From an uncultured Methylobacteriaceae bacterium (lineage in GTDB: Bacteria > Pseudomonadota > Alphaproteobacteria > Rhizobiales > Beijerinckiaceae), in the NCBI GenBank assembly GCA_937872715.1, contig CALMTJ010000149.1:3635-18261 (forward strand): DNA of 14,627 bases. Reading direction: 5' to 3'. A model generated the notes under the pieces. It had not been told where the DNA came from. It made no database searches and saw only the letters and a list, made by a program, of their open reading frames with translations. Position numbers and translations under genes: made by a program. This document shows positions 7,483-14,564 of the stretch, piece by piece (position 1 is the first letter of the stretch; every line of letters starts with the position of its first letter).

Positions 7483-7911
7483 ATGGCAGATCTGACGGGC
7501 AATTTCGCGACGAACGTCGCGCCGCCTCCTCCTCCGAAGCCGGTCCGGGCCGGCCCGGGCGAGTACCACTTCGACATGGTCGGCGGCTCCGGCTTCGACA
7601 TCGGTTCCGACTACTCGACCGCGAACGGCTCCGCCTTCGAAGGCGAGCGGATGCTCGTGGCGCGCGTCCGCCTGCCGGCCGGCACCGGGGCGGAGGCCCA
7701 CTCCCACCCGAACGAGCAATGGACGTACATCCTCGAAGGCGTCTACCACGCCGTCATCGGGGGCGTGGAGGTCAGGGCGGAGCCCGGAACCGTCCTCTAC
7801 ATGCCGGCCGATACCCTTCACTCGGGCCGGGCGAGCTCGGACGGCGACGTCGTGTTCTTCACGGTGAAGGACACGTCCTACGGCGTTCACGGGATCAGGA
7901 ACCGGGTCTGA
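7483..7911 (+). CDS. Cupin-domain protein, first gene of the plus-strand catabolic operon
   Basis: 142 residues from ATG 7483, preceded by GGGAGA with five-base spacing; the much longer open frame upstream (from 6235) is rejected because it runs antisense through the dioxygenase gene. Cupin motif 1 is clear: AEAHSHPNEQWTYILEG, with His73, His75 and Gln79 (or Glu78), and motif 2 supplies PADTLHSG with His113. The N-terminus has a run of five prolines (14-18) and is probably flexible. Function is not determined: small cupins in aromatic catabolic operons may be dioxygenases, isomerases or accessory proteins. It is about 90 bases before the MFS gene. It shares little with the other cupin in the window apart from the fold, so the two are not recent duplicates. 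Confidence 0.88.
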   Translation: MADLTGNFATNVAPPPPPKPVRAGPGEYHFDMVGGSGFDIGSDYSTANGSAFEGERMLVARVRLPAGTGAEAHSHPNEQWTYILEGVYHAVIGGVEVRAEPGTVLYMPADTLHSGRASSDGDVVFFTVKDTSYGVHGIRNRV

Positions 7912-7990
7912 CGCGCGTCCGGGTGGCTGCGGGACCGCGGCTGCCGTCGACAAATCGAACCCGCAAGACATCCGGCCAGAGCCGAACGAG

Positions 7991-7996
7991 GGAGGA
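7991..7996 (+). promoter_or_regulatory. Shine-Dalgarno site deciding the TTG start of the MFS gene
   Basis: GGAGGA lies six bases before TTG 8003, and no ATG or GTG at that place would use it. This supports a TTG start for the transporter. Confidence 0.75.
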
Positions 7997-8002
7997 GAGG
8001 GT

Positions 8003-9295
8003 TTGACGCTTGCGACGGCCACCCTAGCTCGTCCAAGAGCCGAGACTTCCCTCGCCGGCTGGCTCGTCGTCGGCGGGTCGGTTCTCGGCCTCGTCGTCGG
8101 GTCGGGTGTGGTGAAGACCTTCGCATTCTCGGTTTTGCTGAAACCGACGGCCGAGGGGGCCGACCTGTCGCGGCAGACGATCGGCTTCGCCTATCTCGTC
8201 GGGAACATCCTCCAGATGCTGGCAACCCCGTTCTTCGGACGCCTGATCGAGCTTTACGGGATCAGGGCCGTATCGATCCCATGCGTCCTGCTCTGGGCGG
8301 GCACGATGGCGGCGTTCTCCCTTCTGAGCCCGCAGACGCAACTGCTCGTCTACCCGCTCAACATCGCGTCCAGCCTCTTCAGCATCGCCCAGACGCCCAT
8401 CCCGTACTCGAAGGCGATCACGAGCTGGTTCGACAAGAACCGAGGGCTGGCGCTCGGAATCGGCGTCAGCGGCATCGGTGTCGGCGGCGTCCTCGTTCCG
8501 CAATACGCGCAGTACATCGCCGCCAATTACGGGTGGCGCTCCGCCTACATCGCGCTCGGGGCGGCCATCGCGGCCTTGGCCGTCCCGGCCTTCCTGTTCT
8601 TCGTTCGGGTTCGCCCGGGGACGGACGCGCTGCCCGTCGTCGGGAGCGGCGACGGAGCGGTTCGGACGGAGACCAGGGGTGAGATCGTATGGGAGGCGCT
8701 GAAGACCCGTCGCTTCTGGACGCTCGGGATCATCTTTCTCCTCTCCATCGCGGCCATGCAGGGCGTCGTCGGGCACATGGTCGCGTTGCTCACGGATCGC
8801 GGCGTATCGGGAAGCACGGCCGCCTCGGCCTTGTCGCTGGCCGGCGGCGCCATCGTGGCCGGGCGACTGGTCGGCGGATTCCTCCTGGACAGGCTTCACG
8901 GGCCTTACATAGCCGCCTTGTTCTTCGTCATTCCGGCGGTCGGGTGCGCCGCGATGGCGCTGGACGCAACCGGCTGGCCGCTGATGCTCGCGGCCGTTGC
9001 CGTGGGGCTCGGCATCGGCGCCGACGTCGACGTGCTGGGCTACCTGACGAGCCGATATTTCAAGCTCGCGGTCTACGGCACGATCTACGCGACGCTGTGG
9101 TCCCTCGTGACCGTCGGCACGGCCGCCGGACCGTTCATCGTCAGTCTGATCCAGGGCGCGAGCGGCTACGGGACGGCGCTCGCGGTCAACGTCGTCGTCC
9201 TCCTGACCTGCGCGGCCCTGGCCCTGACGCTCGGGCCGTACGCCGCCGGCACCGGGGAGAACACCGCTTCGTCCACAGGATCGGGCCGCCGATGA
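8003..9295 (+). CDS. MFS transporter (OFA/monocarboxylate-like)
   Basis: 430 residues from TTG 8003. About twelve hydrophobic spans are visible, split by a charged loop around residues 200-235. The segment WFDKNRGLALGIGVSGIGVGG after the fourth span, and TSRYFKLAVYGTIYATLW in the C-terminal half, are typical of major facilitator proteins of the oxalate/formate antiporter and monocarboxylate class. It is an inner-membrane transporter, probably carrying an organic acid or aromatic acid. Its place between the cupin and the amidohydrolase suggests uptake of the pathway substrate, or of the product of the periplasmic hydroxylase. The stop overlaps the next ATG (ATGA at 9292-9295), showing translational coupling to the amidohydrolase. 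Confidence 0.9.
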   Translation: MTLATATLARPRAETSLAGWLVVGGSVLGLVVGSGVVKTFAFSVLLKPTAEGADLSRQTIGFAYLVGNILQMLATPFFGRLIELYGIRAVSIPCVLLWAGTMAAFSLLSPQTQLLVYPLNIASSLFSIAQTPIPYSKAITSWFDKNRGLALGIGVSGIGVGGVLVPQYAQYIAANYGWRSAYIALGAAIAALAVPAFLFFVRVRPGTDALPVVGSGDGAVRTETRGEIVWEALKTRRFWTLGIIFLLSIAAMQGVVGHMVALLTDRGVSGSTAASALSLAGGAIVAGRLVGGFLLDRLHGPYIAALFFVIPAVGCAAMALDATGWPLMLAAVAVGLGIGADVDVLGYLTSRYFKLAVYGTIYATLWSLVTVGTAAGPFIVSLIQGASGYGTALAVNVVVLLTCAALALTLGPYAAGTGENTASSTGSGRR

Positions 9296-10317
9296 CCTCC
9301 TCTCCGCCGACCGTGGACGTCCACGCGCACGTCCTGCACGAGACGATCCTCGATCTGTCGCGCGACAAGGTGGTGCTCACCGGCTTCGGCACCGTTCCGG
9401 CCGAAGAAAGGGCGAAAGGATCGCCTCGGGAGAAGACCTTCGAGATGATGCTGAAGCCCGATGCCCATCTCGCCGAGATGGACCGCCGGGCGGTCGACGT
9501 GCACGTCCTGGCGGCTTCCACGGTCATCCAGGGGACGTTCTGGGCGAGCGCGGAGGAGGATGCGCGGCTTTGCCGCCTCATGAACGACCGGATGGCTGAG
9601 TGGGTCGCGTCGGCGCCGGATCGCTTCGTCGGCACCATGGTGCTCCCTTTCCAGGATCTCGCGCTGACGATGGCCGAGCTCGAGCGGTGCCGCGCCTCCC
9701 TCGGGCTCACGATCGTGAACGCCCCGGCCAGTGCCAAGGGCGTCTATCTCGGGCAGCCGCGCTTCCACGACTTCTGGCGGCAGGTGGAGGCTCTCGGGCT
9801 CGTCGTGATCGTCCATCCGGACGGCGTCCAGGACCTGTGGTTCCAGCAATATAGCCTCTGGAACTCGATCGGCCAGCCCATCGAGGAAACCAAGTTCATC
9901 TCGTCCCTGATCTACGAGGGGACCCTCGACCGCTTTCCGGACGCCAAGATCATCGTGTCGCACGGCGGCGGCTACCTGCCGCTGTTCATGGGGCGGCTGA
10001 ACCGCAACGTCACGAACAAGCCCTTCACGACCGTCAATATCAAGGGAATGCCGAGCGACTACCTGCGCCGGCTGTATTTCGACACCTGCGTCTACGACCC
10101 GGTCACGCTGGCGCGGCTGATCGAGACGGTCGGGTACGACCGGGTCCTGCTCGGATCGGATTTCCCCGTCGGCGACGTCGACCCCTACGTTCTCACCAAC
10201 CAGCTCACGGGCCTCTCGGACAAGGAACGGGCGGCGATCAACGGCGGCACGGCCTCGACGCTGCTCGGGCTCGGCCGGCAAGCGGCGTCACTCGAAAGAG
10301 CGCATGCCGCCGGGTGA
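9292..10317 (+). CDS. ACMSD-type amidohydrolase (amidohydrolase 2 family; decarboxylase or hydrolase)
   Basis: 341 residues from ATG 9292. It belongs to the metal-dependent amidohydrolase-2 family that includes 2-amino-3-carboxymuconate-6-semialdehyde decarboxylase, resorcylate and carboxyvanillate decarboxylases, and ring-cleavage-product hydrolases. Expected metal and catalytic residues are all present: His11 and His13 in VDVHAHV, His175 in VIVHPDG, His224 in VSHGGGYLP and Asp290 in LLGSDFP. Length fits the family. The enzyme is probably cytosolic. Beside a molybdenum hydroxylase and an extradiol dioxygenase it could remove a carboxyl group from a hydroxylated aromatic acid, decarboxylate a ring-fission product, or hydrolyse one; sequence alone does not separate these. 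It is coupled to the MFS gene by an ATGA overlap and followed 13 bases later by the [2Fe-2S] subunit gene. Confidence 0.9.
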   Translation: MTSSPPTVDVHAHVLHETILDLSRDKVVLTGFGTVPAEERAKGSPREKTFEMMLKPDAHLAEMDRRAVDVHVLAASTVIQGTFWASAEEDARLCRLMNDRMAEWVASAPDRFVGTMVLPFQDLALTMAELERCRASLGLTIVNAPASAKGVYLGQPRFHDFWRQVEALGLVVIVHPDGVQDLWFQQYSLWNSIGQPIEETKFISSLIYEGTLDRFPDAKIIVSHGGGYLPLFMGRLNRNVTNKPFTTVNIKGMPSDYLRRLYFDTCVYDPVTLARLIETVGYDRVLLGSDFPVGDVDPYVLTNQLTGLSDKERAAINGGTASTLLGLGRQAASLERAHAAG

Positions 10318-10330
10318 AGAGGAACATCCG

Positions 10331-10792
10331 ATGCAACTGACGCTCGCCATCAACGGCCGCGAGACGAGGGTCGACGTCGATCCGGAGACGCCGATGCTCT
10401 GGGTGCTGCGCGACACGATCGGGCTGACGGGTACCAAGTATGGCTGCGGGATCGCGCGCTGCGGCGCCTGCACGATCCACCTCGACGGACAGGCGACCAA
10501 GGCCTGTCAGCTTCCGGCCTCGGCCGCTGTTGGCCGGCAGATCACCACGATCGAGGGGCTGTCGGCGACGCGCTCGCACCCCGTCCAGAAAGCCTGGATC
10601 GAGATCGGCGTGCCGCAATGCGGCTATTGCCAGAGCGGGCAGATCATGTCCGCCTCGGCCCTGCTTGCCGAGCGCAAGAACCCGACGGACGCAGAGATCG
10701 AGGCCGCCATGGCCGACAACCTGTGCCGGTGCGGCACCTACCAGCGGATCCGGCAGGCGATCCACCGGGCGGCCGAGATCGCGCAGTCGTAG
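10331..10792 (+). CDS. [2Fe-2S] subunit of a molybdenum hydroxylase, IorA-like
   Basis: 153 residues from ATG 10331, with AGAGGA seven bases upstream; an in-frame ATG at 10304 overlaps the preceding gene and lacks such a site. It is the small iron-sulfur subunit of a xanthine-oxidase-family hydroxylase. The plant-type [2Fe-2S] cluster is held by Cys39, Cys44, Cys47 and Cys59 (GCGIARCGACTIH...AC), and the second cluster by Cys97, Cys100, Cys132 and Cys134 (CGYCQSGQ, NLCRCG). Length matches IorA of isoquinoline 1-oxidoreductase and the small subunits of related nicotinate and aldehyde dehydrogenases. It has no signal peptide of its own, so it would be exported piggyback on the Tat signal of the large subunit. 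There is no FAD subunit gene, consistent with the two-subunit type that passes electrons to cytochrome c. Confidence 0.95.
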   Translation: MQLTLAINGRETRVDVDPETPMLWVLRDTIGLTGTKYGCGIARCGACTIHLDGQATKACQLPASAAVGRQITTIEGLSATRSHPVQKAWIEIGVPQCGYCQSGQIMSASALLAERKNPTDAEIEAAMADNLCRCGTYQRIRQAIHRAAEIAQS

Positions 10793-10796
10793 GAGG
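10791..10796 (+). promoter_or_regulatory. Shine-Dalgarno site deciding the TTG start of the large hydroxylase subunit
   Basis: AGGAGG overlaps the TAG stop of the small subunit and lies five bases before TTG 10802. This pins the start of the large subunit so that a complete Tat signal is made, and couples the two subunits. Confidence 0.8.
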
Positions 10797-10801
10797 CGAC
10801 C

Positions 10802-13030
10802 TTGACCCATCTGTCTCGCCGCTCGCTCATCAGGACCTCCGTCGCGATCGGGGGCGGATTGGCGCTCGGCTTCCACCTGCCCGAGGCCTCCGCGGCCAGC
10901 ATACCGGCCGGATCGCAAGCGACGACGGCGGCGAGCGGCACGGAAATCAATGCCTGGATCGTCATCGACCGCGACAACACCGTCACCCTCCGAATCCCGC
11001 ATACGGAAATGGGGCAAGGCGGGGCCACGTCGGTGGCGCTGCTGATCGCAGAAGAGCTGAACGTGGACTGGGCCGGCATCAAGACGGAATTCGCCGACGC
11101 GAACCGGCACCTGCGCAACAACCGCGAGTACAAGGTCATGAGCACGCACGGCTCGCAGCTCGTGCGGCTTCAGCATCCCCATCTGATGGGCGCGGGCGCC
11201 TCGGCGCGCGAGCGCCTGAAGCAGGCGGCCGCCGCGGCCTGGGGCGTGCCCCGCTCCGCCGTCGAGGCGAAGCTCGGCACCCTGACGGCGGGCGACAAGA
11301 GCGCGACTTACGGCGAGTTCGCCGAAGCGGCCGCCCGGATAAGGCTCGACGAGGAGCCGGCGATCCAGACCGACCCGGCGAAGTGGTGGCTGCTCGGCAA
11401 GGGGGTCCAGCGCCTCGACATCCCGCAGAAGGTCGACGGCAGCGCGCAATACGCCATCGACACGCGCGTGCCGGGGATGGTCTACGCGGCGGTCAAGGCC
11501 TGCCCGGTGCCGGGCGGCACGCTGGTGAGCTTCGACCCTGATGCCATCAGGGACCGGCCCGGCATCCTGCGGGTCATTGCCCTCAGGGCCGCCGCGGTCA
11601 AGCGCGACAGGTCGAAGATGCCCGAAGGCCTGCGCGTGCTGGAGATGGGGTCCGACATGCAGGACGCCGTCGCGGTGGTGGCGGAGAGCTGGTACCAGGC
11701 CAAGACGGCGCTCGACCGGTTGCCGATCAGGTGGGATCTCGGCGAAGGCGCCTCGACAGATACGGCCAGCTGCTATGCGCACGGCCACCGGCTCATGGAC
11801 CAGCAGGGTCTCGTCAGCGGCAAGGCGGATCCGCTCGCGGCCGACCTCATCGAGCGGTCGAGCAGGCGCGTGACCTCCTCCTTCCAGCGGCCGTTCGAGG
11901 CCCATGCCCGCATGGAGCCGATCAACGCGACGGTCCACGTGCAGCCCGACCGGGTGGACGTCTGGTCACCGACGCAGGATCAGTCCTCCGCCGTGCTGCT
12001 GGTCGCCGACCAGCTCGGCCGCGATCCGAAGACGGTCTTCGCCCACACCATGTTCCTCGGCGGCGGCTTCGGCGGCAACGGCGCGGGGGGCACGGCGGTG
12101 ACCCGCCAGGCGGCCGAGCTGTCGAGGGACATGGGCAAGCCGGTCAAGGTCCTCTGGAGCCGCGAGGAAGACATCGCGCAGGGCAAGCAGCGCCCGCTCC
12201 TGGTCGCGAGACTGAGCGCCGCGATCGGCGAGGAGGGGCTGCCCACCGCGCTCTTCACGCGGGCCGCGTGGTTCTCGATCGACGGTGCGAACCAGGTCGG
12301 CCCCGTCACGGCCGATTACGGCATCAGCACGATGCCGTACAGGATCCCGCACCGCCACCACGAGCGTCACAACGCCAAGACTCACGTCCCGAGCGCCACG
12401 CACCGCGCGCCGGGCGCGAACCAGACCGGCTTCGTGACGGAGGTGTTCGCCGACGAGATGGCGCTCGCGGGCGGATGGGATCCGCTCGAGTGGCGCCTGA
12501 AGATGACCGAGGGCATGGCGGATTGGCAGCTCGTGCTCAGGACGCTGAAGGAGAAGAGCGGCTTCCGGACCGACCTGCCGAAGGGTGAAGGCATGGGCGT
12601 CGCGGTCGTCGAATGCTACGGCACGATCGCCGCGGCTTGCGCTACGGTCAACGTCAGCCGCCGCGGCCGGCTCACGGTCGATAAGGTGCTGATGGTGATG
12701 GATGCCGGCCGGGTGATCAATCCGCATGCGGGTGCCGAGCAATGCGAGGGATCGGTCTGCTGGGAGCTGTCCCACGCCTGGCTGGGCGGGCTCGACCTCG
12801 AAGCCGGTCGGTTCACCAACACGAACCTCGACACCTACAATCTCGTCCGCATGCACCAGAACCCGCTGGTCGAGACGATCTTCGCCTCCTCGGGCGGCGC
12901 GAAATGGGGTGGTCTCGGCGAGCCCGCCGGCCCGCCGACGCCGCCGGCCGTCGCCAACGCGATCTACTTCGCGACGGGCAGGCGGCTTCGGTCGACGCCG
13001 TTTCGCGACCACGACCTGTCCTGGGCCTGA
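10802..13030 (+). CDS. Molybdopterin-binding subunit of a periplasmic hydroxylase, IorB-like, Tat-exported
   Basis: 742 residues from TTG 10802. The N-terminus carries a twin-arginine signal (SRRSLIRTS, then a hydrophobic stretch and Ala-rich cleavage region near residue 31), so the folded enzyme with its molybdenum cofactor is predicted to work in the periplasm. The molybdopterin domains show FLGGGFGGNGAGGTA (418-432), THRAPGANQTGF (533-544) and the conserved GLGEPAGPP near the C-terminus with the probable catalytic Glu707. The size and single-subunit layout match IorB of isoquinoline 1-oxidoreductase and related two-component N-heterocycle hydroxylases or aldehyde dehydrogenases. It likely hydroxylates an aromatic or N-heteroaromatic ring carbon with water as oxygen donor. 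No XdhC/MocA-type maturation gene is in the window. A tri-heme cytochrome c gene converges on it, 122 bases away. Confidence 0.93.
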   Translation: MTHLSRRSLIRTSVAIGGGLALGFHLPEASAASIPAGSQATTAASGTEINAWIVIDRDNTVTLRIPHTEMGQGGATSVALLIAEELNVDWAGIKTEFADANRHLRNNREYKVMSTHGSQLVRLQHPHLMGAGASARERLKQAAAAAWGVPRSAVEAKLGTLTAGDKSATYGEFAEAAARIRLDEEPAIQTDPAKWWLLGKGVQRLDIPQKVDGSAQYAIDTRVPGMVYAAVKACPVPGGTLVSFDPDAIRDRPGILRVIALRAAAVKRDRSKMPEGLRVLEMGSDMQDAVAVVAESWYQAKTALDRLPIRWDLGEGASTDTASCYAHGHRLMDQQGLVSGKADPLAADLIERSSRRVTSSFQRPFEAHARMEPINATVHVQPDRVDVWSPTQDQSSAVLLVADQLGRDPKTVFAHTMFLGGGFGGNGAGGTAVTRQAAELSRDMGKPVKVLWSREEDIAQGKQRPLLVARLSAAIGEEGLPTALFTRAAWFSIDGANQVGPVTADYGISTMPYRIPHRHHERHNAKTHVPSATHRAPGANQTGFVTEVFADEMALAGGWDPLEWRLKMTEGMADWQLVLRTLKEKSGFRTDLPKGEGMGVAVVECYGTIAAACATVNVSRRGRLTVDKVLMVMDAGRVINPHAGAEQCEGSVCWELSHAWLGGLDLEAGRFTNTNLDTYNLVRMHQNPLVETIFASSGGAKWGGLGEPAGPPTPPAVANAIYFATGRRLRSTPFRDHDLSWA

Positions 13031-13056
13031 CGCGCGGCCGAGAAGCGAGCCGCCCC

Positions 13057-13136
13057 GTCATTGCGAGCGTAGCGAAGCAAGCCAGGGCGCGCGTCCGACC
13101 CATGGGCTGCTTCGTCGGCTGCGCCTCCTCGCAATG
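13057..13136. repeat. Imperfect palindromic repeat element between convergent genes
   Basis: GTCATTGCGAGCGTAGCGAAG followed by CAAGCC forms the left arm (13057-13083), and a diverged inverted copy ending TCCTCGCAATG forms the right arm (13104-13136). CATTGCGAG pairs perfectly with CTCGCAATG, and GAAGCAAGCC pairs with GGCTGCTTC apart from one base. The left arm strongly resembles a dispersed palindromic element (CGTCATTGCGAGC...GAAGCAATCCAG) that I recall from many alphaproteobacterial genomes. Lying between the convergent hydroxylase and cytochrome genes it would form a large hairpin in RNA from either side and may help end transcription. Confidence 0.65.
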
Positions 13137-13152
13137 CCGGAGGGCGCCCGCG

Positions 13153-14400
13153 TCAGTCGAGGCGTCGTCCTGTGCCGAAGCGAGCCCGCACGAAGCTTGC
13201 GACGGCGTCGATCTCCGCTTCAGATAGCTGCTGCCCGAAGGCCGGCATGGATCGCCCGAGGGATCCGGCCGGCGGCCTGATGCCGTCGGCGATCACGCGC
13301 TTCACGCTGTCCGGCACAGGCGCGTTGACCGACGTTTGCAGCGCCAAGGGCACCGTCGCCCCGCCGCTGCGGTGACAGGACGTGCACCGGGCCGCGAAGA
13401 TCCTGGCGCCCGCGCCGAATTCGGGCGGCACTGCCGGCGCATCCGGATGCCCCCACTCGAGCTTCAGCGCGGCCGCCCGCACGGCCTCCGCATCCAGCGG
13501 CTTCTCCCCGTCCCGCAACGCGAGGACGTAATCGGCGATCGCGAAGACGTCGATCTCGTTCTGCTTGTGCAGGGCGTCGACGACGGGCGTCATCGGCCCG
13601 GCCGACATGCCGTGGCGCCCGTGCCAGCCGTCCATCAGGTAGGTGACGAGCTCGTTTCTCGTCCAAGGTTGCCGCGAGAGCGCCTGGCCGTTCAGGGGAG
13701 GCGCGTACCAGCCCTCGGCGCTGCCGCCGCCATAGGCCGGGCTCGTCTGCGCTCCCATCAGGTTGCGGGGGCTGTGGCATGCGCTGCAATGGCCCAGGCC
13801 CTCGACCAGGTAGGCACCCTCGTTCCAGGCCGCTGTCCGGGACGCGTCCGGCGCGATCGGGCGCCGGTCCAGGAACAGCGCCTTCCAGACCGCGAGCAGC
13901 GGGCGGACGCTGAACGGGAAGGCGAGGTCGGGCGGATGCGTCGTCTCGCGCACGGCGTCGACCCCTGACATCAGATACGCGTAGATCGCGTCGATGTCCG
14001 GATCGCTGACCCGGGTGAAGTTGTCATAAGGGAAGGCCGGGTAGAGATGGCCGCCGCGGCGGTCGATGCCGGCCTTCATCGCGCGCCGGAAAGCCTCCGT
14101 CGACCAGGCTCCGATGCCGGTCTCGGGGTCCGGCGTGATGTTGGTCGTGTGGATCGTCCCGAACGGCGTCTTGATCGGGAGGTTTCCCGCGAAGGCCGGG
14201 CCGCCCGGACGCGTATGGCAGGCTGAGCAGTCGCCGTAATTGGCGAGCACCCGTCCTCGTTCAACGACGGCCTTGTCGAAGGACGCGGGCTCGGGCCTCG
14301 CGACCGCCGGTATCTCGCGCTCGTAGGCGAGACCCGTGAAAGCCGCTGCCCCTGCCGCGAGGACCGCCACGATCGCCCATGCTTTGAGGCCGTTGCGCAT
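13153..14400 (-). CDS. Tri-heme cytochrome c, probable electron acceptor of the molybdenum hydroxylase
   Basis: 415 residues on the minus strand from ATG 14400, preceded by GGAGGG a few bases upstream. An N-terminal hydrophobic segment (about 6-25) without a lipobox Cys acts as signal peptide or membrane anchor. Three heme c attachment sites are present, CSACH (58-62), CSACH (205-209) and CTSCH (339-343), with candidate axial Met residues at 270 (GPMTPV) and 385 (SMPAFG). The layout matches the tri-heme cytochrome subunits of membrane-bound alcohol, gluconate and aldehyde dehydrogenases (AdhB-like), which pass electrons to quinone or a terminal oxidase. No quinoprotein dehydrogenase is nearby. 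The IorAB-like enzyme converges on it and needs a periplasmic acceptor because it lacks a flavin subunit, so pairing with it is the natural inference. Confidence 0.92.
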   Translation of the reverse strand: MRNGLKAWAIVAVLAAGAAAFTGLAYEREIPAVARPEPASFDKAVVERGRVLANYGDCSACHTRPGGPAFAGNLPIKTPFGTIHTTNITPDPETGIGAWSTEAFRRAMKAGIDRRGGHLYPAFPYDNFTRVSDPDIDAIYAYLMSGVDAVRETTHPPDLAFPFSVRPLLAVWKALFLDRRPIAPDASRTAAWNEGAYLVEGLGHCSACHSPRNLMGAQTSPAYGGGSAEGWYAPPLNGQALSRQPWTRNELVTYLMDGWHGRHGMSAGPMTPVVDALHKQNEIDVFAIADYVLALRDGEKPLDAEAVRAAALKLEWGHPDAPAVPPEFGAGARIFAARCTSCHRSGGATVPLALQTSVNAPVPDSVKRVIADGIRPPAGSLGRSMPAFGQQLSEAEIDAVASFVRARFGTGRRLD

Positions 14401-14564
14401 CGACCCTCCGGACCCGGCGATGCCCTCGGTCGCGAGCGCCTGCTCGGCCCTGGCCCGGTTCGCGTTGCCGCCTCCGGGCCGGCAGACGGCGAACCACCGA
14501 TGACCGGCGATCTATCGCGCATCGGCGCGGCGTCCTCCGGTTTCGGGAGGCGCGGCGCTGAGGA
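14401..14564 (-). promoter_or_regulatory. Leader region of the cytochrome c gene
   Basis: These 164 bases lie between the AraC-type stop and the cytochrome start on the minus strand. Apart from the hairpin next to the AraC gene and the Shine-Dalgarno site at the cytochrome start, no promoter box or coding sequence could be identified. A promoter for the cytochrome gene probably lies here. Confidence 0.4.
14525..14558 (-). terminator. Hairpin just after the AraC-family gene
   Basis: GCGCGGCG-T-CCTCC and GGAGG-CGCGGCGC pair around a 7-base loop: five base pairs next to the loop, a one-base bulge, then seven more pairs with one mismatch. It begins about seven bases after the regulator's stop codon on the minus strand. 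There is no T-run, so the ending may be Rho-assisted or the structure may have another role. Confidence 0.4.

Noticed and set aside
6235..7911. A 558-codon plus-strand frame ending in the cupin gene
   Set aside because: Its first part is antisense to the well-supported dioxygenase and has no family resemblance; only the part from ATG 7483, behind a Shine-Dalgarno site, is cupin.
4025..7911. The two cupins as a duplicated gene pair
   Set aside because: Apart from the cupin fold motifs their sequences and metal-ligand spacing differ, and they lie in separate operons.
10238..11938. A 566-codon minus-strand frame across the hydroxylase genes
   Set aside because: It is a GC-rich shadow antisense to two genes with complete cofactor motifs; the translation is Arg/Asp/Ala-rich with no domain.
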